Assembly: GCA_031555175.1 (NCBI GenBank)
Contig: JAVBUP010000066.1
Coordinates: forward strand, 1-23,751
Origin: JAVBUP01 sp031555175
GTDB taxonomy: Bacteria; Bacillota_I; Bacilli_A; Erysipelotrichales; Coprobacillaceae
Direction: 5' to 3'
Length of the DNA: 23,751 bases
A program made the translations under genes and the position numbers. The notes beneath the pieces are model-generated. The model searched no databases. It was not told the DNA's origin and saw nothing but the letters and a program-made list of their open reading frames with translations. This document shows, in pieces, positions 7,599 to 14,670 of this stretch (position 1 is the first letter of the stretch; the number at the start of each line of letters is the position of its first letter).

Positions 7599-8483
7599 AT
7601 GAAGGTATTAAGAAAAATATTGGTAATAGCAATAACTAGTATTTTATTATGTGGATGTACTAATACAAATGCGGTTACAAATGTATCAAAGTTTCTCTAC
7701 AAAATAGAGAGAGATGGCAAAATTGTATATTTACTTGGCTCGAATCATCATGGCAAAAAGATAAATGAATTGGATTCAGTTACGATGGATGCCTTGAGCA
7801 CAAGCGATCGAATTGTATTTGAAATAGACCTTGATCAATCTGAATCTTCTCAGGATACTGGCTATTTGACATTAAATAATATAGCGGAGGTATTAACTAG
7901 CAGTCAAATTGAAAAATTAGATAAGCTCTTAAAAGATTATAAATTCTCATCAAACGCTGGATTATATAATTACAATTTGATGACAGTTTCTTCTTTATGC
8001 AGTGAAGAAATTTCGGAAGCTAATGGATATTCAAGTAATTATGGAATTGATTCTTATTTATATAATAAAGCTAAATCAGAGTCAAAAGAGATTGATTGGA
8101 TAGAAAGCATCGATTCTCAAAAAAATTTAATTACAATGCTTAGTAAAGAAACACCTAACTACATCATTAATGATCTTGAGTACAAAAAATCAGAAGCATA
8201 TGCAATTAAATTTCATGAGGCATACTATAGTAAGGATATTAATGAGTGGAACAGTTTTTTGGAATACAGGGAAGAAGTGAGGGAGAAATCGGAAGAAGCA
8301 GTAACATATAACACATATATGGTTGATAATAGAAATTTAGTTATGGTCGATTATATTGATAAAGCCTTTGGAAAAAATGGTACGACTTTTATCACTGTGG
8401 GTGTATTACATTTGTTTGGGGAAAATGGAATCCTTGAATTGTTAAAGGGAAAAGGATATATAGTTGATGAAATGGCTCAATAA
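7599..8483 (+). CDS. TraB/GumN-family lipoprotein
   Basis: 294 aa from the ATG at 7599, which has AAAGGGTGGGG just upstream; a GTG at 7590 would lengthen it by three residues. The N-terminus is a lipoprotein signal: MKVLRK, a hydrophobic stretch and a lipobox ending in C20 (LCGC), so the mature protein should be anchored on the outer face of the membrane. After the signal, FLYKIERDGKIVYLLGSNHHGK (32-53) matches the first TraB/GumN motif (vyLlGT-x-H), and ITVGVLHLFGENG near the C-terminus matches the second (G-x-x-HL-x-G). The family is related to Tiki-type proteases and is thought to be metal dependent. Whether it could process the exported peptide is speculation from position only. Confidence 0.8.
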   Translation: MKVLRKILVIAITSILLCGCTNTNAVTNVSKFLYKIERDGKIVYLLGSNHHGKKINELDSVTMDALSTSDRIVFEIDLDQSESSQDTGYLTLNNIAEVLTSSQIEKLDKLLKDYKFSSNAGLYNYNLMTVSSLCSEEISEANGYSSNYGIDSYLYNKAKSESKEIDWIESIDSQKNLITMLSKETPNYIINDLEYKKSEAYAIKFHEAYYSKDINEWNSFLEYREEVREKSEEAVTYNTYMVDNRNLVMVDYIDKAFGKNGTTFITVGVLHLFGENGILELLKGKGYIVDEMAQ

Positions 8484-8627
8484 AAATTTGATGTTATAAG
8501 TAAAACTTATAATTAGTGAGGTAATCTTAGTAAACGAGGGGTCGATAACTAAATGGGTATAAAGTTTTTTGGGTTATCAGAATCAAAAAGAGAGCAAATT
8601 GATATAATTTGGTTCTTAGGCAACCGT
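8484..8627 (+). ncRNA. Structured untranslated stretch before a terminator, unidentified
   Basis: About 145 bases after the lipoprotein gene carry no convincing ORF but several hairpins: GATAAC (8543-8548) pairs with GTTATC, and CAAATT pairs with AATTTG around 8596-8611 with flanking AGA/TCT. They are followed directly by a strong terminator. This could be a long 3' untranslated region, a small RNA or an orphaned riboswitch-like leader whose gene was lost to insertion sequences. I could not match it to a riboswitch class. Confidence 0.25.
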
Positions 8628-8659
8628 AGGGGTGAGCGTTAAACGTTTATCCCTTTTTT
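8628..8659 (+). terminator. Strong Rho-independent terminator
   Basis: AGGGGTGAGCGT (8628-8639) pairs over 12 positions (three G-U) with ACGTTTATCCCT (8643-8654) around a TAA loop and runs into six T. It ends the transcript of the lipoprotein gene and marks the last intact element before the insertion sequence remnants. Confidence 0.85.
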
Positions 8660-8673
8660 GTATATTAATGGAC

Positions 8674-8720
8674 CTCTAAATTAACTGGGGTTTAAGAAAA
8701 TAACGCTCTAAATTGACTGG
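8674..8720. repeat. Two imperfect 15-bp direct repeats, period 32
   Basis: CTCTAAATTAACTGG (8674-8688) and CTCTAAATTGACTGG (8706-8720) differ at one base. Paired subterminal repeats of this kind are typical of transposase-binding ends of some insertion sequences (for example the IS21 type), which fits the adjacent transposase debris. I cannot assign the family. The rest of 8721-8830 shows no gene; GAGCATCTTTCGCTTTTG near 8778-8795 could be the terminal repeat of the ISL3 element. Confidence 0.4.
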
Positions 8721-8830
8721 CGGTCAAAGATAGTAAGAATATATATAAAGAGACATTGCAACCAATGAAGAGGAATGAGCATCTTTCGCTTTTGTCGGAA
8801 CATTTATACTATTTCACTTTCAGTTTTTGC

Positions 8831-9166
8831 TTATATTAGCTCCTTACTCAATGAATACATGATTCTATTTCTTAGTCTGGGAAAGTTTTTATATTCCATA
8901 GCTTTTTTCAATATGACTTTGATTTTACCATGTGCTGAATCACTTGGTCTATTCGATATTCTTCTACCACTGACTTGTATAAATGAGTTAAGAATCTCTT
9001 TTCTCCATTCTATAAGATATCCACTGACACTTTTATATTCACCAATTTCTGATGTTATAAAATCATCGATATAACTATCATATTTATCTATTGCGCTCAT
9101 ATATGTAAAAGATGAATTGAAGTAACTATAGTTTTCTTTAAGTTCATAAGCTAATGTTAGCTCTGA
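8831..9166 (-). pseudogene. ISL3-family transposase, C-terminal remnant
   Basis: About 110 codons on the - strand resemble the last quarter of an ISL3-type transposase (usually about 400 aa or more). The signs are W-x2-EILNSF, then RRISNRPSDSAHGKIK, then NFPRLRNRIMY before the stop. In the family this region reads roughly sN-x3-E-x2-N-x2-IK and nF-x2-fR-x-Ri; here the usual Glu and Asn positions are changed (Asp, His). The N-terminal 75% is missing. Its upstream end meets the IS3 remnant at about 9167-9176, where the frame runs only a few codons further to a stop. It cannot make an active transposase. Confidence 0.7.
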
Positions 9167-9475
9167 ATTGATTACCACACGGACCAAGGAAGTGTTTATT
9201 CTTCAGCAGCTTATAGCAAAGCTTGTATGGAATATAACATAATTCGTTTAATGTCACGAGCAGAAACGCCAACAGATAACGCAATTATCGAATCGGTTAA
9301 CGGTTGGGTTAAAGCGGAGATAAGATGTGACTATAGAATCAACGATTGGAACTCTGTCGAATAGTTCTTAGATTTCTATATAAACTATTTTAACTATGAA
9401 AGACCTGCTTACACACTCGATTATAAAAACCCTGCTCAGTATATTTCTGAACAATGCTTCTCTCTGCGTTTTTAA
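9167..9475 (+). pseudogene. IS3-family transposase (OrfB), broken C-terminal remnant
   Basis: The + strand codons from about 9176 read HTDQGSVYSSAAYSKAC, then LMSRAETPTDNAIIESVNGWVKAE, then YERPAYTLDYKNPAQYISE before TAA at 9473-9475. This is the classic end of an IS3-family DDE transposase, holding the second catalytic Asp (in TDQG) and the Glu (in NAIIES). A TAG at 9362-9364 interrupts the frame, and everything before the second Asp is missing. TGTGTCTACTTTTCGTTGAC just after the stop (9477-9496) looks like the right terminal repeat of such an element. It is dead without the rest of the gene. Confidence 0.85.
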
Positions 9476-9676
9476 TTGTGTCTACTTTTCGTTGACAACT
9501 GCAAAAATTAAAAAGGTTAATTTCGTAAGATTACAAAAAAGGAAGTGAATGGTAGGATATATTTTAACACACCTAAAACAAGGAAGTATAGCTATAAAAA
9601 TCGGATAATACTTAAAACAAATGAAAAAAAGCATAACATCTAATGATTAAAATCTTTATTTATAGCCCTTTGATAA

Positions 9677-11173
9677 TTAATAATATAATCTTACTGATGG
9701 AAACTCATCATCACAAGTGATATCAATTCCTAATCTTTTAAGCACCTGTTCATCATGAGCACTTAGCATTACAGTTGAATGAGCTTGACTATCAACTAGT
9801 AGAGGTAATTGATCCAATGCTATCTGTGCCATTGGATTTGTGGCAGCACTAATGCTTAGGGCAATCAATACTTCTTCTAAGTCTAAAATTGATTTTTCAT
9901 GGTGTAAGTTCTTATCTTTCAACCTTAGTATTGGTTCTAAGATAACTGGTGAAATTAGATACATAGCATCACTAATATTTGCAATATGTTTGATGGCATT
10001 AATAACCATAGCTGCTGAAGCCTTCATTAGCGAAGATTCCTTACCGGTAATAATAGTCCCATCCGGAAGTTCCATTGCCATAACTGGTAGACCTTCTGTT
10101 TTGTTTTGCTGCTTCTTGCGCATATATTCTCTTGCTGGAACAACAACTTTGCGATCTTCAACCTTGAGTTGAGAGTCTTCCATTATTAGCTGCATTCTTT
10201 CAAGAATGTCATCTTCGCAAATGCCTTTTTTATACTCACACTTAGTTCTCATGTAACGCCTAATTATTTCTTGATTACTAGCTTCGATAACAATATCCTC
10301 ATTAATAATACCAGATTTAATACGGTTAACTCCCATATCTGTTGGAGACTTATAAATAGATTCTTTTCCTGAAATCTTCTCAATAATTCTTTTTATTACT
10401 GGGAACATTTCAATATCGCGATTATAGTTTACGGCGATGGTATTGTAAGCCTCTAAATGAAATGAGTCAATCATATTTACATCTTTAATATCTACAGTTG
10501 CAGCTTCATAAGCCACATTTACTGGATGTTTTAATGGTAAGTTCCAAACAGGGAAAGTTTCAAATTTTTTATAACCAGCTTTTTTACCAAGCTTATATTC
10601 ATGGTATAACTGTGATAAACAAGTGCCAAGTTTACCAGAACCAGATCCTGGACCAGTTACTACTACTATACTCTTAGTTGTTTCTATGTATGGATTTTTA
10701 CCATAACCATCACTACTCACAATTGTGTCAACATCTGTAGGATATCCTTTAGTTGGGAAATGTATGTATGTTTTAATATTTCGTTGTTTTAATTTATTGA
10801 TAAATACTTTTACAGCGGCTTGATCGCTATATCTAGTAATAACAACTGAGTTAATACTCAACCCATAGCTTCTCAATTCATCAATTTCTCTGAAAACATC
10901 TTGATCGTAAGTAATGCCATAATCCCCACGGATTCGATTTCTTTCGATATCTCCAGCATAAACACAAATAATAATCTCCGCATTTTCTTTAAGTTCTTGC
11001 AATAACTTTATTTTAGCTTTAGGGTCAAAACCAGGCAATACACGCTTAGCATGGAGATCGTTTAATAATTTGCCCCCAAATTCAATATATAGTTTATCAA
11101 ACCCATTAACGACTTCCTTTATATATTTCGATTGCTCAGAAATATATTCATTATGATCAAATCCGACTTTCAT
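9677..11173 (-). CDS. DUF1846/UPF0371 family protein
   Basis: 498 aa, the usual full length of this family (about 495). Family-typical stretches are TGPGSGSGKLGTCLSQLYHE (173-192), which has a P-loop-like GPGSGSGK, then KFETFPVWNLPLKHPVN, YEAAT, DSFHLEAYN, VNYNRD and YKSPTDMGVN. The biochemical function is, to my knowledge, not established; the conserved nucleotide-loop-like segment suggests a ligand-binding or enzymatic role in the cytoplasm. The gene begins 8 bases after the trpS stop on the same strand, with AGGTGG as ribosome binding site, so the two are very likely co-transcribed. No convincing terminator was seen after it; 9499-9676 holds no gene I can support. Confidence 0.92.
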   Translation of the reverse strand: MKVGFDHNEYISEQSKYIKEVVNGFDKLYIEFGGKLLNDLHAKRVLPGFDPKAKIKLLQELKENAEIIICVYAGDIERNRIRGDYGITYDQDVFREIDELRSYGLSINSVVITRYSDQAAVKVFINKLKQRNIKTYIHFPTKGYPTDVDTIVSSDGYGKNPYIETTKSIVVVTGPGSGSGKLGTCLSQLYHEYKLGKKAGYKKFETFPVWNLPLKHPVNVAYEAATVDIKDVNMIDSFHLEAYNTIAVNYNRDIEMFPVIKRIIEKISGKESIYKSPTDMGVNRIKSGIINEDIVIEASNQEIIRRYMRTKCEYKKGICEDDILERMQLIMEDSQLKVEDRKVVVPAREYMRKKQQNKTEGLPVMAMELPDGTIITGKESSLMKASAAMVINAIKHIANISDAMYLISPVILEPILRLKDKNLHHEKSILDLEEVLIALSISAATNPMAQIALDQLPLLVDSQAHSTVMLSAHDEQVLKRLGIDITCDDEFPSVRLYY

Positions 11174-11181
11174 ATTTCCAC

Positions 11182-12165
11182 CTACTTTCTAATAGTTATT
11201 CCCATTTTTCTTTCAACTTTTGCTAGTTTCTTAAAAGCTAAAATTGAAGCTTTTCTAGCTCCTTCTTCAAGGATACGATCAATAGTATCCCCAGAAATGA
11301 TTTCTTTATATTTTGTTTGAATGTTTGTAAGTTCTCTACCAACAATTTCAGCAAGATCTTTTTTAAATGAACCATAATTTTGACCAATATATTTGTTTTC
11401 AATATTGGCGATTGACTCACCTGTAATAGATGAGTAAATTTCTAATAAATTAGAAATACCAGGCTTGTTTTCCTTGTCATAGCAAATTTTAGTATCTGAA
11501 TCAGTAACGGCAGACATAATCTTTTTCTTTGACACATTAACATCATCTAATAAAAATATACATCCCTTATCACCAGTTGATTTAGACATTTTTTTGGTTG
11601 GATCCTGCAAATCCATAATACGTCCACCAACCTTGCGAACAACTGGTTCAGGAATAACAAACGTATCCGAGTATCTTGAGTTGAAGCGTTCTGCTAAATC
11701 ACGTGTTAGCTCAACATGTTGTTTTTGATCATCGCCAACCGGGACATATTTAGGATCATATAATAAAATATCAGCAGCCATTAGTGGTGGATATACAAAA
11801 ATACCAGCCCCAATATTTTCACCTTTGGCAGTTTTATCCTTATATTGTGTCATTCGTGATAATTCGCCCATACCTGATAAACAAGTCATATACCATCCTA
11901 ACTGAGAATGCGCATGCACGTCAGATTGTAAAAATAACACAACTTTTTCTGGATCTAAACCAGCTGCTAGATACAAAGCAATTAAGTCTCTAGTATTCTG
12001 TCTAATCTCTTTTGGCTCAACAGCAACAGTCATGGCATGTAAATTTGCAATAAAAATATACATTTCATAATCATCTTGATATCCAATAAAAGGCTTTATA
12101 GCTCCAATATAGTTTCCAAGTTGAACTCTGCCTGTTGGCTTAATACCACTAACCATTCTATCCAT
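11182..12165 (-). CDS. trpS: Tryptophanyl-tRNA synthetase
   Basis: Charges tRNA-Trp with tryptophan in the cytoplasm (class I aminoacyl-tRNA synthetase). The product from the ATG at 12165 has 327 aa, a normal bacterial length. It begins MDRMVSGIKPTGRVQLGNYIGA, where QLGNYIGA (15-22) is the HIGH-equivalent, and has DLQDPTKKMSKS with KMSKS at 192-196. This start is chosen over a longer in-frame option at 12198 because GGGGAG lies at 12179-12174, nine bases upstream, and because the family starts at this point. It has its own promoter and a leader hairpin, described separately, and is followed by the DUF1846 gene. Confidence 0.97.
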   Translation of the reverse strand: MDRMVSGIKPTGRVQLGNYIGAIKPFIGYQDDYEMYIFIANLHAMTVAVEPKEIRQNTRDLIALYLAAGLDPEKVVLFLQSDVHAHSQLGWYMTCLSGMGELSRMTQYKDKTAKGENIGAGIFVYPPLMAADILLYDPKYVPVGDDQKQHVELTRDLAERFNSRYSDTFVIPEPVVRKVGGRIMDLQDPTKKMSKSTGDKGCIFLLDDVNVSKKKIMSAVTDSDTKICYDKENKPGISNLLEIYSSITGESIANIENKYIGQNYGSFKKDLAEIVGRELTNIQTKYKEIISGDTIDRILEEGARKASILAFKKLAKVERKMGITIRK

Positions 12166-12185
12166 TTCTATATCTCCCCTCAAAT

Positions 12186-12207
12186 AAAAAGTCCCCAAAA
12201 GAGGGAC
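12186..12207 (-). terminator. Leader hairpin of trpS, possible attenuator
   Basis: On the - strand GTCCC (12207-12203) pairs with GGGAC (12195-12191) and is followed by five T (12190-12186), between the trpS promoter and its start codon. Upstream, GACAAA (12235-12230) can pair either with its neighbour in the near-perfect repeat ATGACAAATTGTCAT (12237-12223) or with TTTGTC (12210-12205), which overlaps the 5' arm of the hairpin. That gives two exclusive folds, as in attenuators. The stem is only 5 bp, and the leader of about 70 bases is too short for a usual T-box. Confidence 0.45.
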
Positions 12208-12264
12208 AAACTACCCGTTCAAATGACAATTTGTCATCTTTGTTTCGTTAAAAATCATATTGTA

Positions 12265-12293
12265 ATTATATGATAGATTGAGAATAATTTCAA
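12265..12293 (-). promoter_or_regulatory. Sigma-A promoter of trpS
   Basis: TTGAAA (12293-12288), 17-base spacer, TATAAT (12270-12265), reading on the - strand. The -10 is a perfect match and the spacer is optimal. It overlaps the end of the flavin reductase gene and predicts a start near 12258, leaving a leader of about 90 bases before trpS. Confidence 0.75.
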
Positions 12294-12823
12294 TCAATTT
12301 TTCGATTTGATAAAAAGTATTTCCCATTGACATAGGAAATAAAATCACCATACTCTGGGTGTATAGCTCCAGATTCATCCAATAATGATTTGTCTACGTG
12401 AACTGCTTTGATTTCACCTATAAACATATCATGGCTACCAAGTTCTAAAATATTAACAACTGAGCACTCAATTTGTACTAGTGCTTTATCTAAAAGAATA
12501 GTTCCTGTTTCAGTTCCTTTACTATACATTAAGTCTAATTCTGCGAATTTATCAACTTCTTTACCAGATACTCTTCCAATATATTTAACAATATCCAAAT
12601 TGTTTACATCGAAAATATTGACTGCAAATTCTTTCGATTTTGAAATAATCTTGTGCGAATATCGGTTCTTTCGTATTGAAATTGAGAGCATAGGTGGTAT
12701 ACTATTAATGATACCTGTCCATGAAACAGTGATTAAGCTCTTGTCTTCTTCATTGATTCCACTTACAACAACAACTGGAGTTGGAAAAAGTAATGGAATT
12801 GGTTTATCAAGTGTTTTTTTCAT
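12290..12823 (-). CDS. Flavin reductase-like domain protein (flavoredoxin type)
   Basis: 177 aa, a single flavin reductase-like (split beta-barrel, FMN-binding) domain. Family signs are PTPVVVVSGINEEDKSLITVSWTGIINSIPPMLSISI (15-50), matching P-x-PvvlV-x-t-x-d-x5-T-awtg-x2-n-x2-Pp-x2-si-x-i, then R-x-SHKII, EFAVNI and a late SHDMFIGEI. The protein should bind FMN non-covalently and take part in electron transfer or flavin reduction. The ATG at 12823 has GGAGG nine bases upstream. It is divergent from spx with only 64 bases between starts, so the two promoters are packed together and could be co-regulated by thiol or oxidative stress; no regulator site is proven. Confidence 0.85.
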   Translation of the reverse strand: MKKTLDKPIPLLFPTPVVVVSGINEEDKSLITVSWTGIINSIPPMLSISIRKNRYSHKIISKSKEFAVNIFDVNNLDIVKYIGRVSGKEVDKFAELDLMYSKGTETGTILLDKALVQIECSVVNILELGSHDMFIGEIKAVHVDKSLLDESGAIHPEYGDFISYVNGKYFLSNRKID

Positions 12824-12842
12824 GTAATTACCTCCGATACAC

Positions 12843-12872
12843 TATATGTATGGGAGACAATATATATGTATG
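12843..12872. repeat. 10-bp direct repeat in the spx/flavin reductase divergent region
   Basis: TATATGTATG occurs at 12843-12852 and again at 12863-12872, exactly 20 bp (about two helical turns) apart, between two divergent starts. It could be a regulator binding site or overlapping -10 elements; the DNA is AT-rich, so chance is possible. Confidence 0.3.
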
Positions 12873-12887
12873 AAAGGGAGGAATATT

Positions 12888-13325
12888 ATGATACGTTTAT
12901 ACACTTCACCAAGTTGTGGTTCTTGTCGTAAAGCTAAAGCTTGGCTAGATGAACGAGGGATCCCTTATGTAGAAAAAAATATATTTTCAACGATTCTAAG
13001 ATCTGATGAATTAAAAGAAATTTTGTATCGCTGTGAAAATGGAACTGATGATATTATTTCAAAAAATTCTAAAATCATAAAAGAAGGGAATATTGATATT
13101 GAGAGTATGACTGTTAATGAACTTATTTTATTCATTCAACAAAATCCTTCAATTCTAAAACGACCAATTTTAATCGATGAAAGAAGATTTCAAACTGGGT
13201 TTAATGATGAAGAAATTAGAGCATTCATTCCTCGTGAATTAAGACAATTAGAAATGGATTGCAGCGCAGTTGTATGTCCGCCATTTGAAGGGTTTAAAGT
13301 AGACCAAGCAAGAAAAGGAGAGTAA
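12888..13325 (+). CDS. spx: Spx/ArsC-fold transcriptional regulator
   Basis: Spx binds the RNA polymerase alpha C-terminal domain and redirects transcription under disulfide stress. The sequence starts IRLYTSPSCGSC with the redox switch C10-x2-C13, followed by RKAKAWL, NIFS, GTDDIIS, ESMTVNELILFI and LKRPILIDERR, where the Arg of KRP is the usual conserved residue. The ATG at 12888 has AAAGGGAGG just before it; an upstream in-frame ATG at 12846 would add 14 residues not found in the family. At 145 aa it is about 14 residues longer than the B. subtilis protein and its tail carries an extra Cys pair, C-x4-C. The stop abuts the carboxypeptidase gene with one base between, so they share a transcript. 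Confidence 0.93.
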   Translation: MIRLYTSPSCGSCRKAKAWLDERGIPYVEKNIFSTILRSDELKEILYRCENGTDDIISKNSKIIKEGNIDIESMTVNELILFIQQNPSILKRPILIDERRFQTGFNDEEIRAFIPRELRQLEMDCSAVVCPPFEGFKVDQARKGE

Positions 13326-13326
13326 T

Positions 13327-14586
13327 ATGGTTCGAAGAAGAAAGAATTATAGATCTTATGATGCGTATTCTAGTTATTCAAAAAAGAGAAGACGTGGATT
13401 TAATAGAATAAATTGGAAAAAGACATTAATAATATCTGGAATAATTATAGTCGTAGCATCTGGATTAATTTACTTGAATTATAATCGTATTAGGTTATTA
13501 ATTAAAGGATATGATTTTTCTGAAACTTCGCAAATTTTAAAGCTTACTAAAGAAGAAGAGAATAAGATTATCTCATATCCAAAACTAGAGAATATAGAAA
13601 CATGGCTTGAACTATCTACTGATGTTGAGCTATATGATGAGTTTGATAGATATCAAATTGATCATGAGGGAGTACCATCAGAAGAAGTTGTAGGATACAT
13701 AGAAGCAGTATTCCCTGATTTATATGATAAATTAATCGAACTTGGTTATAAAGACAATGAAGTATGGGTAGTACTACAGAAAGCATCTATTGATGATATA
13801 AAATATGTAATTGATAATAAATACACAAATGATATAGTATCTAAATATAATGATATAAAATACTTTAAGTACTCAAAACTGGCCGAATATATAAGTGCTT
13901 ATGAAAAAACATCTTCATACGCCTATGCAGTTAATGCAGTAAACTTTCCGCAAATTATTTCAAGCAATAATTCTACATTGGAATTTGAAATATTGAATCC
14001 GGAATCAGAAACTTTATTAATCAAGAAAGGATTTAAGTATTCTTCTAGTTATGTTCCTAGTGATTTGGCAGTAGTAAATATTCCAATACATCCAGATACA
14101 GTCAATACAAGACTTCGTCAAATTGCTGCTTCTGCTTTAGAAAAGCTGGCTCAAGATGCTGATCAAGAAGGGCTGAAAATAGTGATGAGAGATGGATATC
14201 GCTCTTATCAAGATCAAGTCGATATATATAATGATTACACTAGAAGATATGGTGGTGCATATGCAGCAGCGTATGCTGCTAAACCTGGAAGCAGTGAGCA
14301 TCAAACTGGTTTAAGTGTTGATGTTACTTCGCAGAGTGTTGTTGATGGCAATAAAATCACTTTTGGTGATACACAAGAATATGCTTGGGTTTTGAAGCAT
14401 GCCCATGAATATGGATTTATTCTTCGTTATCCATTTGGTAAGGAGAGCATCACAGGAATAAATAGTGAGCCATGGCATCTTCGCTATGTAGGTGTTGAAA
14501 TGGCAACTAGCATTTATGATAGTGGTTTGACTTTTGAAGAATACTGTCTATATAATTCGAATATACCTGATGTAAACTTTAAGTAG
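13327..14586 (+). CDS. Membrane-anchored VanY-family D-alanyl-D-alanine carboxypeptidase
   Basis: 419 aa. A basic N-terminus (Arg/Lys-rich to residue 32) precedes one membrane helix at about 33-51, so the rest faces the outside. The middle part (about 55-250) has no motif I know. The C-terminal catalytic domain is peptidase family M15B: RDGYRS, SSEHQTGLSVDV with zinc ligands H325 and D332, and EPWHLRYVG with E381 and the third ligand H384. It should trim the terminal D-Ala from peptidoglycan pentapeptides. All catalytic residues are present. The gene starts one base after the spx stop with AGGAGA upstream, linking cell-wall maintenance to the stress regulator. There is no vanA-type ligase or VanRS pair nearby, so a wall-remodelling role is likelier than glycopeptide resistance. 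Confidence 0.9.
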   Translation: MVRRRKNYRSYDAYSSYSKKRRRGFNRINWKKTLIISGIIIVVASGLIYLNYNRIRLLIKGYDFSETSQILKLTKEEENKIISYPKLENIETWLELSTDVELYDEFDRYQIDHEGVPSEEVVGYIEAVFPDLYDKLIELGYKDNEVWVVLQKASIDDIKYVIDNKYTNDIVSKYNDIKYFKYSKLAEYISAYEKTSSYAYAVNAVNFPQIISSNNSTLEFEILNPESETLLIKKGFKYSSSYVPSDLAVVNIPIHPDTVNTRLRQIAASALEKLAQDADQEGLKIVMRDGYRSYQDQVDIYNDYTRRYGGAYAAAYAAKPGSSEHQTGLSVDVTSQSVVDGNKITFGDTQEYAWVLKHAHEYGFILRYPFGKESITGINSEPWHLRYVGVEMATSIYDSGLTFEEYCLYNSNIPDVNFK

Positions 14587-14605
14587 GGCTAAAATCCTAC
14601 TTTTT
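14581..14605 (+). terminator. Rho-independent terminator of spx-vanY unit
   Basis: AAGTAGG (14581-14587) pairs with CCTACTT (14596-14602) around an 8-base loop and continues in T. The stem overlaps the stop codon of the carboxypeptidase gene. Confidence 0.75.
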
Positions 14606-14613
14606 AAAATTAT

Positions 14614-14642
14614 TTGTATCAACATGTTAATTGTGGTATACT
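14614..14642 (+). promoter_or_regulatory. Promoter of the DEAD-box helicase gene
   Basis: TTGTAT (14614-14619), 17-base spacer, TATACT (14637-14642) with an extended TGG before the -10. It lies 28 bases before the helicase ATG, so the untranslated leader is short. Confidence 0.65.
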
Positions 14643-14670
14643 TAAAAGGTTGGAAAAAAGAGGATAAAAG

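Noticed and set aside
8765..8839. A 24-codon + strand ORF (starting Met-Lys-Arg-Asn-Glu) before the ISL3 remnant
   Set aside because: No known family and no ribosome binding site; its end overlaps the ISL3 remnant, so it is probably chance in insertion sequence end DNA.
8775..9074. A 99-codon + strand hydrophobic ORF resembling a membrane protein
   Set aside because: It is the complement of the ISL3 transposase tail; hydrophobicity comes from the antisense of a charged protein.
12211..12237. An 8-codon ORF in the trpS leader as a Trp-sensing leader peptide
   Set aside because: It contains no Trp codon and has no ribosome binding site, so it does not fit ribosome-mediated attenuation.
12165..12293. 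A T-box riboswitch before trpS
   Set aside because: The transcript from the strong promoter is too short for a stem I and specifier loop, and the conserved T-box sequence is not recognisable.
13327..14586. A glycopeptide resistance locus on the basis of the VanY-like gene
   Set aside because: No vanA/B ligase, vanH, vanX or VanRS is nearby; the enzyme follows spx and is better read as wall maintenance.
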